From positions 620,001 through 684,000 of the forward strand of contig NC_072812.1 of the NCBI RefSeq assembly GCF_003013715.1: 64,000 bases of DNA, in the 5' to 3' direction. Positions 8,689 to 17,056 of the stretch are shown piece after piece. The notes beneath the pieces were generated by a model. It made no database searches and had not been told where the DNA came from. It saw only the letters and a program-made list of their open reading frames with translations. A program made the translations under genes and the position numbers. This DNA comes from Candidozyma auris (Eukaryota; Ascomycota; Pichiomycetes; Serinales; Metschnikowiaceae). Each line of letters opens with the position of its first letter. Within the stretch, counting starts at the first letter, position 1.

Positions 8689-10413
8689 CTAAAGCATAAG
8701 CACACCGCCAAAAATGACCAACTGCAAGTAAACCATGAACATTGGAACAGTTCTAATAGAGGCACCAGAGCCTTGTGACACCTCCCTACGCTGATTGTTG
8801 CTTGCAGCGCTAGTAGAGGAACCGAAGAGACCCAAGAGGCCCCCAAGACCTCCTCCATTACCCCCAGTAGTGGTCTGGGTGCTTTCATCAATAGTGACGG
8901 TAACCATAGATCTGTAGCTTCTCGAGCTTGAGCTTGACCTGGAAGTCGTACTAGTGGTTGTTTCGGCATTGTCATTATCTGAGCCATATGTCTGCAAGAA
9001 CAAGCTCAAACTGTCAACTCCTGAGTTTGCTGCTTCTGAAACGCTCGAGATAGCAGAGGAAGCTTTAGAAGTAACTGAAGAAGCCTTAGAGGAAGCCTTA
9101 GAAGAAGGTTCACCGGTTTCACTTGCAGGAGAAGCAGATAATGCCGAAAGAATGGATGCCACTTCAGCTGCAGACTGCAGCTCATTAAGGTTATCATCGG
9201 TAGCGTAAGAAAAGTCACTGTTGTTTGAACTTAAAGTAATGGATGCCGACTCAGTTTCCTTAGAAGAGCTAGATGTCTTCGAAGATTTCGAGGAAGTTTT
9301 GGAAGCGTTGACGAATCCGCCAAGACCACCAAGGCCACCGAGACTGAAAGTTGCGGTTTTGGGCACAACAACGTTACCAGTGAAGAGAACGGGGGTGGAC
9401 ACAGTGTGCGACTCAGAGAAAACGTATTCGTTCAATTCAGCAAAAGTTCCAGACTCTTCGACGTCTTTCAAGATGTCTTTGACGGCATCGAAATATTTGC
9501 CCAAACCATCGGTCAAACCACCAAGCTGAAGTTGACCTGAAAGTAAGTACCCGACAGCACCACTGATCACTTGAGGTTGACTCAAAGCCTTCTGAGCAAT
9601 AGCGGTAACGTTCAAAGCGCTACCATTGAGGCGAAGGGCACCAGTGTTCATCACGTCAATCACAAGTTGAGCAGTCATGTTCTGGTAACCCTCATCGGCA
9701 AGGAAGTGCTTAACAGTGTAAGTTAGGAATTGAGTCTCATTCAAAGCAGTAAGAACATCTTTAGCAACATCAGCTACAAGTGTGGAAGACAAGGCAGTGG
9801 AGATGATGTTACCAATGAAAGTTTCCAACCCGCTGGATTCAGCCCTCTTCTGGTTCTTGTTGCTCTTGAAGACATCCTGAACAAGCCACAAAAAGGTGTT
9901 TTTCTGACTCTTCAAAACCCTCGAAATGAGCCTAACGAGAACAGGTCTGTAATCTTCATCCAACAAGATGCCGTCCAACAAGCTCAGGACAACTCCAGAG
10001 TCGGCAACTGCACTGACAATAGCAGAAACATTGAGATCAGACAAATCCAAGTTTAAGCCACTGGCCAAGTCTCCCACTTTTGAAAGGTCCACACCACCAA
10101 CAAGCTTAGCTGTTGCATTGGCGATAAACTCAATTCGTTTAGGGTAGTAAGCAACTTGATCCAAAATGGCCCAGATCACACCCGAGTCATTGACCACATT
10201 CAAGAGTGACTCAATGGTACGCTCGAGGCCATTTGTGTCTCTCTTCTCGATGAAAAAGTTCAAGTCGTCAAGATCATACGAGTCCAATCTCTCTTCAAGG
10301 GTGTCTTCGATGAAGGCTAAGTTGAACTCGTCTCCGACTGGAGTTGCAGCCGGCGAGGCTAGCGTCACTGATGTGAAAATGCAAAGGATGGTCGAGACGA
10401 ACGCAAACTTCAT
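8689..10413 (-). CDS. secreted, GPI-anchored cell-wall protein with two Kex2 sites
   Basis: A 574-aa protein. Residues 1-19 form a signal peptide (MKFAFVSTILCIFTSVTLA). Kex2-type Lys-Arg sites occur at 57-58 (IEKRD) and 189-190 (QKRAE). The body (about 60-330) is a repeated helical pattern of the type DSGVI-W-ILDQVA. From about 370 to 540 it is a Ser/Thr-rich stalk, with Gly-rich GGLGG clusters at both ends. The last 20 residues are hydrophobic after a small-residue stretch (SQGSGAS), as in a GPI signal. N-glycosylation sequons are frequent. The divergent neighbour at 11269 is a paralogue without stalk or anchor. I do not recognise the exact family; it resembles opaque-specific Op4-like proteins of Candida, which I cannot confirm. 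A TATA-like TTTATATA lies about 80 bp upstream. Confidence 0.8.
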   Translation of the reverse strand: MKFAFVSTILCIFTSVTLASPAATPVGDEFNLAFIEDTLEERLDSYDLDDLNFFIEKRDTNGLERTIESLLNVVNDSGVIWAILDQVAYYPKRIEFIANATAKLVGGVDLSKVGDLASGLNLDLSDLNVSAIVSAVADSGVVLSLLDGILLDEDYRPVLVRLISRVLKSQKNTFLWLVQDVFKSNKNQKRAESSGLETFIGNIISTALSSTLVADVAKDVLTALNETQFLTYTVKHFLADEGYQNMTAQLVIDVMNTGALRLNGSALNVTAIAQKALSQPQVISGAVGYLLSGQLQLGGLTDGLGKYFDAVKDILKDVEESGTFAELNEYVFSESHTVSTPVLFTGNVVVPKTATFSLGGLGGLGGFVNASKTSSKSSKTSSSSKETESASITLSSNNSDFSYATDDNLNELQSAAEVASILSALSASPASETGEPSSKASSKASSVTSKASSAISSVSEAANSGVDSLSLFLQTYGSDNDNAETTTSTTSRSSSSSRSYRSMVTVTIDESTQTTTGGNGGGLGGLLGLFGSSTSAASNNQRREVSQGSGASIRTVPMFMVYLQLVIFGGVLML

Positions 10414-11268
10414 TATTTTAATAACCAGTAGGAATGCTAAGACGAAGAAGCGTTGATGTTCTTCTGGCTTAGAATTTGAAGAGCGCCCTTAAGGTATATA
10501 AAGAGGAGGGCGAAGCAAACAAACTGCTAAGAGACACCCCCCGCTTAGGGAAATTCCAATATCTCATTACAGTCAAGATGCTGAGGTAGTGTTGTGCTAT
10601 GGGTGCAAAATTACTGTTTCCGTTAATGAGGAACTGTAGGAATAAAAATCCTTTCCCAAAAAGGAAGTGAGATTCGAAATTGTGTGCAGGTACAAGAATC
10701 ATGACATGCCTATTGTGGAAATGTAACTTTTCATGAGATGCATGTCATATTCACCCAGGTAACACCCTCCCAGCCATCGTGAGACATGAGACCAGGCAAA
10801 AACAGATAGATTCACGGAAAAAGATGAAGGCTCTTGATAAAATAAGTATCGTTTACTTGTATTTCAAGCCACTGAGTGTTTGTTAGGAACTAATACCGCA
10901 TTACTAGCGCTCGACGCCTTTTAGCGAGCACCAGAAGTACGAGGAAGGTGAGCCACATAGAAGAATTGTGAGCCCAATCCTGTCTCGCCGTGCGCACAAT
11001 GTAAACATCTCCTCCCCGATTCACAGAGAGGGCACATCGCCAAATGCGGTAAAAACAGCTAGTTTCACTGGATTCTTCTATTGATAAGATATATACCTTC
11101 TTTTTGCTCATCATACTTTAAAACTTTTCTTTGCAACTTAATTCTTTTGAAGGTCCCTTTGGCTTCATCGTCCTGTTCGTTCTTTTGCCAGCTTCAGCCT
11201 TGTTATTTCCGCTGATTTAACTCCGACTTGAATAAAAGAGGCGGCCATCCACAGAAAAGTTTGACAGC
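10414..11268. other. Divergent promoter region between the two secreted-protein genes
   Basis: 855 bp without a convincing gene. It carries the two promoters, including a TATATA element at about 10495-10502 for the leftward gene. I see no large repeat. Confidence 0.5.
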
Positions 11269-12327
11269 ATGAGGTTATACCCCTTCCTTACGACCTTGCC
11301 CTTGTTGGCATCACAGGCGGTGCAAGCCCTCCAACCTCTAGCTGTGCTTGATGATGAGACTCAGGTGGTGACAAGAGATACAAGTTCTTACGAGTTGGAG
11401 GCGATGAGTGAGCCATTTCACCAGTTGTACGAATACACCATGGATTTTCTCAAGCTGATTGATAATGACAGTCCCCTTCAAAAGCGTGACGCTTTGGAGG
11501 ATACCTTGACAGGAGTTCTCACTGAGGTGAAGAACTCACAAGTTATCGAGAAAGTTTTGTACGAAATAGCTGGGTCAAAGCAACAGATAGACAACTTGTC
11601 GAGATACATCTACCTGCTTTTGTCCAACATGGCATCAGGTAATGCGGGTGGGATGAACATAAGCTTGAAGTTGAATACAACCGAGATTTTGAACGAGGTG
11701 ATGGCATCCGGTCTCATTCAAAGTATTGGTGACGATTTGGTTGTCAATGATGCAAACAGAGAAAATTTGACAACAAATGTCGGCGATCTTCTTACTCAGC
11801 GCCCGTATATCGGAAAAATTCTTAACAATCTTGGTGCTGGTCAGGACTTGACTTTCGAAATGATCTTTAACACTGTAAGGAACTTCAAAAGCAAGGCACC
11901 AGAACTACAGGATAACCAAACAACCTATCAAAAGCGTGCAGATGACTACCTGGGATCTTTGAATGCGTTTGTGAACAACATTATCGGTTCTGCAGTGAAT
12001 GGAGGATTTGTCACCGATTCTCTTGGATCCATTCTTCGTGCTGTGAAGAGAAGCGGAATTGTTACCCCCATCGTTCTTACTGCAGTTGAAAGACCAATAA
12101 TGAACATGGTTGGTAGACTCTTGAGTAACCTATACGACTACGGAGTGCTCGACATGATTCCCATCAACGATTTTTTCCAAAAAGGCAAAAAAACACATGT
12201 TCTTGCTCACGGATTAGAAGATCTCTTGACTAGTGAGAGGTACTCACCAGGAGTGGCAAAGTTGTTCAAACAGCTAGAAGACCAAGGAACACTTGAAAAT
12301 GTCAGGCGCAGTTTGTATGGGCCGTGA
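11269..12327 (+). CDS. secreted protein with two Kex2 sites, paralogue of the gene at 8689-10413
   Basis: A 352-aa protein with a signal peptide (about residues 1-20, hydrophobic LTTLPLLASQAVQA). Lys-Arg sites are at 72-73 (LQKRD) and 222-223 (YQKRA), the same relative places as in the divergent neighbour. The segments after each site are alike in both proteins (for instance GLETFIGNIISTAL there and SLNAFVNNIIGSAV here). There is no Ser/Thr stalk and no C-terminal hydrophobic tail, so this paralogue should be released as processed fragments rather than held in the wall. N-glycosylation sites such as NIS, NTT and NLT are present. The function is unknown. Confidence 0.75.
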   Translation: MRLYPFLTTLPLLASQAVQALQPLAVLDDETQVVTRDTSSYELEAMSEPFHQLYEYTMDFLKLIDNDSPLQKRDALEDTLTGVLTEVKNSQVIEKVLYEIAGSKQQIDNLSRYIYLLLSNMASGNAGGMNISLKLNTTEILNEVMASGLIQSIGDDLVVNDANRENLTTNVGDLLTQRPYIGKILNNLGAGQDLTFEMIFNTVRNFKSKAPELQDNQTTYQKRADDYLGSLNAFVNNIIGSAVNGGFVTDSLGSILRAVKRSGIVTPIVLTAVERPIMNMVGRLLSNLYDYGVLDMIPINDFFQKGKKTHVLAHGLEDLLTSERYSPGVAKLFKQLEDQGTLENVRRSLYGP

Positions 12328-12541
12328 TTCTTTCCTGGCTCAATAGAGAGGTCAGGAGTTAATTCACGCAAGTCATCTTTCAATTCTTCAACGACTTTTA
12401 TACCACCGATGAGCGTTTGGCGTTTATCGTACGACTGTAATTATGCTCAATATTATAATTCGTAAAAACACTAAAAAATGCGATAAATCCCGAGCTTTAA
12501 CCCTTGCTCTTTTGAGTTCTCCGATGCTATTGAAACGCAGT

Positions 12542-15385
12542 CTAAAAGCTCAAGCATGTCATGATGCCGTAACCCACAGAGATGGTGATCACGTATGCTA
12601 TAAGCGACGCAGGGACACCCCTTGTAATGAAAGTGTTTACAGAGATGTACCTTTGTCCAACTTCATCTGTCATACTGATGGCGGTAACGTTAGGGAACCC
12701 AGATGTTGGTAAACCCATAGCAGCAGATGCCATCAAAGCTGTACCCATTATCAACAATAATGGGTGAGGGGTTGACATGGAGTCCCCAACTTCTTTAACC
12801 AAAGGAGCGATAATAATAGTAGCAACGGTGTGTGAGACAAATGTTGCTACAACAAGAATCAAGATACCAAAGATTGCTAAAACAACGAAGGCATCGAAAT
12901 CGGCTACTTTTCTTTGCAATGCCTTAGCAACAGTTGCTAATAGACCCGAGCTTGTGACTGCGGATCCCAATGCAAGGCCACCCATGGCCAACAAAATAAT
13001 AGTCCATGGAAAATTGTTAACATCATCGACTTTCAAGAGACCGGTCCCGAAGAACAAAACGATAGGAATGACTGCAATAATACCGGACGAGCCAAATGTG
13101 TCCTCAATCTCACTCAAAACGCACCAAAGTAAGATAGTTGCGACACAGACGATACTAATGTACCACTGTTTGGCTGTAAACTTCTCCTTGATAGGCTTGT
13201 ATGCTTTTACTTTAGTCTGAGAAATTCTGAACGTCATAATCAACTCCATCCAGATACCAACCATGGACAATATGGCGACAGGAAGGGCGATCGCAAACCA
13301 CTTACCCCAACCAGGGTTAGGGTTCATGTACTCGATAGCAATGACATTTTGTGGTGATGCAATTGGAGATGCCATACCACCAAGATTAGAAGCCAAGGCA
13401 ATTCCCAATACTAATGCTTGTGAAAGTGGGGAAGTTGTTGGTAAGGTTCTCAAGACCGGCTGAATCAAAGAATAAGCTAACACAGGAGCAGCCACATTCG
13501 AAATCCACATAGACAAAAACAAAGAAACACTCATGATTGCAAGAAGAATATTTCTTGGTTTAGTCCCTGCAAATGCCAACATGAACGAGGAGACAACCTT
13601 GGCAATATTGTACTTGGAAAGGGCCGCAGCTAAAGTGAATCCACCGAGCAAAATCATGAGTGTCGATGACCACATTGCCGACAAAATTGCCTTGGAAGCG
13701 GCTGCAGCTTCCATAGCTTCGCCATCCTCATTCTTCAAAACCTTGCATGTAACGACGAGCAAAGGCACTAACAATGATGTAACCCACAAAGGTAAAGCTT
13801 CAGATGCCCACAACATGGCACATGCAGCAAGAACAGCCAAGCAACGAGCTTCTTCCTTATCGTTCATGGTCTTGACCGTCAAAAGAACGATGAAGACTGG
13901 AATGATCACTGCGAGCTTAATGATTTGTGTGGTGAACAAAAACTGGGGAAGCTTGACATAGTCACGCTTAAAAATTCTCCAACCGAAAGGCAACTGTACC
14001 TTCTTCCAGCGCATTAAAAGCAACGAAGTTAAGTGAGCCTCATCGCCCATCTTGTTGTTTCTCGCAGCACTCTCATCGAGATTCAAGTTGTATTGTCTTT
14101 TCTCGATAGAAAGTAAATCCTTCCAGACGGTATTTCTTTCCCACACAATATGGTCTCTTAAATACGTCCTAAGCTCATCATTGATGGGCTCCAAGTCTTC
14201 AGATTTTGCATTGTTGACAGCCTTGCCAGAAAGGAAAGCGTACACTTTAACAATATGGTCAATTTTGTGATCAAGAATTTCCGAGGTCTCTGGAAAAAAT
14301 GTTCTGGAGTTGTTCGGCAAAAAGTTATTGACGAAGTCTTCTTTGATGGAGTAGTTGCATGTCTTGTCGAACTTCTTGCAGATCTTGGTGAATCCAATTC
14401 TATTCAACTCAATGAATGACTTCAACTCACTCAAGGTGATGAATAAATGTGTGGACCGCTGCTTTAGAGTGATTTGCTTCTGCTGCTTAATGTCAAAATC
14501 GTCTCTTCCGAGCAACGCTGAGCTCGAGCGGTGGTCATGCTCGTCTTCATCTTCCTCGTCATCATCCTCATCTTCTTCCAAAAAGTCAGCCTTCTCAAGA
14601 TCCTCGTAGTCCAAATGATTGACGGTATCGAAAACTGATGCATTACTTAATGTTCTTTCCAAAGTGGACTTAATATGCAAATTGCGATGCTCATTTTCGT
14701 CGTAGTTTTCCTTGCCGTAGGCTTCAGTAAAAAGGTAAGCGTCAATATGCTGTCTGTTTGCTTCCAAATCTTTTATGAGGTTATCATATTGCTTGTACAC
14801 TTCAACTTCTTTTGGCTTGAAGAATCTGTCAATTTTTGTGACCTCATCTACTAAATGCTTAGCAAACACAGGAAGGGGGTCCGAAGACTCTGCAGATATG
14901 GATCCCGCAGCAGCTGTCCAGGCATCCATGTCAAGAGATCCACGATATGTCGACTCGTCATTGTCAAAAGAGTATGTCACCTGGATCTCATTGATGTCGT
15001 CTTTCTCTGCATTTTCAGTGGCCACGACGCCCTTTTCCAAGTCTTCTTGAGAAGCTTCTGGGCTAGATGCTTTAGCCAGAGTGCCCTTCCTCTGCTTGAA
15101 CTTGTTGATGATTTTGGTTGCCGTGTATCTTTCCAGCGAGCCATCCTTCTCCTTGGCTTGTGCCAACGCCTCTCTTCTGTCGGCGATGGCCTGGTTTCTC
15201 CGGGCAATTCTGATCAACTCAGAAATGGTGGCATGGTTCATGACCACGGATCCATCCTGAGGTTGACCGTTTTCCAACTGCTCCTGCTGAGCATTGTAGA
15301 TGACTTTCTTTAAACCAGAGTAGTTCAAGTAATGGTCCTGCCACTCAGGTACAGCATTAAACTTAAGCGAATGCGAGAATTTCAT
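12542..15385 (-). CDS. PHO87: SPX-domain low-affinity phosphate transporter (Pho87/Pho90 type)
   Basis: A 947-aa membrane protein. The N-terminal SPX domain begins MKFSHSLKFNAVPEWQDHYL and includes the helix pair LIKDLEANRQHIDAY and KQITLKQRSTHLFITLSELKSF. An acidic low-complexity run (EEDEDDDEEDEDE) sits inside it. From about residue 480 follows a DASS/SLC13-type transporter of about 12 membrane segments, with SNVAAPVLAYSLIQP and the FVSHTVATIIIAPL motif. S. cerevisiae has plasma-membrane Pho87 and Pho90 and vacuolar Pho91 in this family; Candida species often have fewer, so the symbol is by similarity only. A perfect Pho4-type palindrome lies 326 bp upstream. Confidence 0.85.
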   Translation of the reverse strand: MKFSHSLKFNAVPEWQDHYLNYSGLKKVIYNAQQEQLENGQPQDGSVVMNHATISELIRIARRNQAIADRREALAQAKEKDGSLERYTATKIINKFKQRKGTLAKASSPEASQEDLEKGVVATENAEKDDINEIQVTYSFDNDESTYRGSLDMDAWTAAAGSISAESSDPLPVFAKHLVDEVTKIDRFFKPKEVEVYKQYDNLIKDLEANRQHIDAYLFTEAYGKENYDENEHRNLHIKSTLERTLSNASVFDTVNHLDYEDLEKADFLEEDEDDDEEDEDEHDHRSSSALLGRDDFDIKQQKQITLKQRSTHLFITLSELKSFIELNRIGFTKICKKFDKTCNYSIKEDFVNNFLPNNSRTFFPETSEILDHKIDHIVKVYAFLSGKAVNNAKSEDLEPINDELRTYLRDHIVWERNTVWKDLLSIEKRQYNLNLDESAARNNKMGDEAHLTSLLLMRWKKVQLPFGWRIFKRDYVKLPQFLFTTQIIKLAVIIPVFIVLLTVKTMNDKEEARCLAVLAACAMLWASEALPLWVTSLLVPLLVVTCKVLKNEDGEAMEAAAASKAILSAMWSSTLMILLGGFTLAAALSKYNIAKVVSSFMLAFAGTKPRNILLAIMSVSLFLSMWISNVAAPVLAYSLIQPVLRTLPTTSPLSQALVLGIALASNLGGMASPIASPQNVIAIEYMNPNPGWGKWFAIALPVAILSMVGIWMELIMTFRISQTKVKAYKPIKEKFTAKQWYISIVCVATILLWCVLSEIEDTFGSSGIIAVIPIVLFFGTGLLKVDDVNNFPWTIILLAMGGLALGSAVTSSGLLATVAKALQRKVADFDAFVVLAIFGILILVVATFVSHTVATIIIAPLVKEVGDSMSTPHPLLLIMGTALMASAAMGLPTSGFPNVTAISMTDEVGQRYISVNTFITRGVPASLIAYVITISVGYGIMTCLSF

Positions 15386-15710
15386 TCAAAATGCTTGTAA
15401 AATTTCTTAGCACTAGCCCTTTGACAGAAAAAAGCCGGCTTAGTGATGTCTTGGAAAAGTCTTGGAAGTCTTGGTACCTTGAACGGGGAAGCTGTCACAC
15501 GATCGACCGATGCACAGAAGAAAAAAAAAAGGAAAAAGGCACAAGAAAAATGATGAAAAAATGTAGGCCGGGGAATTTCTTGTCACAAACAGGAAACAGC
15601 TCGTGTGACCAGTTACCCGAAGAAAAAATGGCTTTTGCTTGGCTGCTTTGTGGTGCATTTCCCGGGCTCTGGATCTGATAAAGGAACGATTAATTAGAAG
15701 CGCAGCGCAC

Positions 15711-15720
15711 CCCACGTGGG
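15711..15720. promoter_or_regulatory. Pho4-type site (CCCACGTGGG) upstream of PHO87
   Basis: A perfect 10-bp palindrome that reads CACGTGGG, the high-affinity Pho4 sequence, on both strands. It lies 326 bp before the phosphate transporter ATG. Confidence 0.5.
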
Positions 15721-16951
15721 CCCTGTAAATAGCGATGAGTGCTGGGGAAGCAGAGAAAAATTAGCGAAAAAGAAACCGGCATCGCAGCCGACTACGGTGG
15801 ATCGGACACGGGCGATCTAACATGGTAGTTTTGCCGCGACTACCTGCACTAGACTACGCCATAGAAGCCTGCTCGCTCTGATTAGGCGCCCGGCAGACAA
15901 CCCTTTCATTTGGTTGCAAAATACAGAATCCCAGCAAGGGAACTCAGTCAATTATGGGGGATAAAAATCGCATTTACTGTGAATTCAAATTAATTGAGAG
16001 TCGTCAGTTTGTAAATTGCACAACCCTCGCGTCACTTTTGCTGTCACCATCCTGATATGCAGATGAAGATCAGCATACTTAACAGTATGTGATGCACTGG
16101 TACTATGTGCTTGAGCTTTCACTTTGGACATTTGATTTCATGCAAGAGAATGAAAATCTATCTATTCATCTTGTACATTCTGCTTTCCCCGTGTAAATAT
16201 TTCGAAAGCTACCTGAATAGCACCTGCAAGTGCCTTGCTGATACACTATCCTTTACTTGTAGTACTGTTCAAATATGCACATACAGCTCAGTGCTTCTCT
16301 AGTCTATTCAAAAACCTCGATTGCCGCAATGATCTTGTGAGATCATTATTATTGCGAGGATCGATACGGACTATTCGACAACCAAATTGGGTTCCAGGTT
16401 TCGAGAATAGCCTTGAAGACCCAATTCATAACAAGCGTACGAAAACATTGGCTACAAACAATATAAATCAGAAAAAGAGCATTTGGGACTTCTTTAAAAA
16501 GAAGTGGACTTAGTGGCAATGTATATAACCTGGGCTGTAACGCCAATGACACCTCATTTGGGGGTCTCTGATAAGCTCACCGCAAAATTGTGGCATATCA
16601 GTCCGCTTTTGATTGATAAGTTGCCAAACGCATATATTCGCACCAGGCTGTTCACTAATTGCTGGGTTACCACTGGACAAGAAAGAGTCTTTGACAAAAT
16701 ATGAATTATCGGTCAATGATCGAGAAATGAATGAAACTATGCTCTGCCAGGAGATTTCTGAACTGCGTTGAAGAATGGGTGCGAAAAGTCTAATCGCAAA
16801 AGAATTGCGAGAACTCGAAGGCTGTTCAAAAGAAAGAAATCAAGAGGAATGATCTACAAAATGTAACAATCAGATTTATATCATACTCAATATGCATCAA
16901 CTTTGTGACTAAAAAAACATGTCCCTTGTTAACGTGTCCATCGGTCATCTA

Positions 16952-16962
16952 CACGTGAGTCA
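16952..16962 (+). promoter_or_regulatory. Overlapping Cbf1 (CACGTGA) and Gcn4 (TGAGTCA) sites upstream of DUG2
   Basis: CACGTGAGTCA joins a CACGTGA core, which recruits Cbf1/Met4 in sulphur control, to a perfect Gcn4 site sharing TGA. It lies 95 bp before the DUG2 ATG, a good promoter position for a glutathione-degradation gene. Confidence 0.5.
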
Positions 16963-17056
16963 CTAACGATCGCACCTTCCCAAATGTGGCTGCACCGAGA
17001 CTTCTCTGCAGCATTCACCCACACTTCTTACAAGCTCTCCACTTATTGCAAATCCC

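Larger units (their letters stand above)
15386..17056. other. PHO87-DUG2 divergent intergenic region
   Basis: About 1.7 kb with no supported gene. Notable elements are the CCCACGTGGG palindrome at 15711, an 18-bp palindrome at 16488-16505 (ACTTCTTT, then AA, then its complement), and the Cbf1/Gcn4-like site at 16952. Short open frames at 16105-16302 and 16504-16704 have no recognisable features. Confidence 0.55.

Noticed and set aside
8954..9208. Acidic open frame on + inside the GPI-protein gene
   Set aside because: Shadow of the Ser-rich stalk codons on the other strand.
16105..16704. Short open frames between PHO87 and DUG2
   Set aside because: Under 100 codons, no signal or domain; chance frames.
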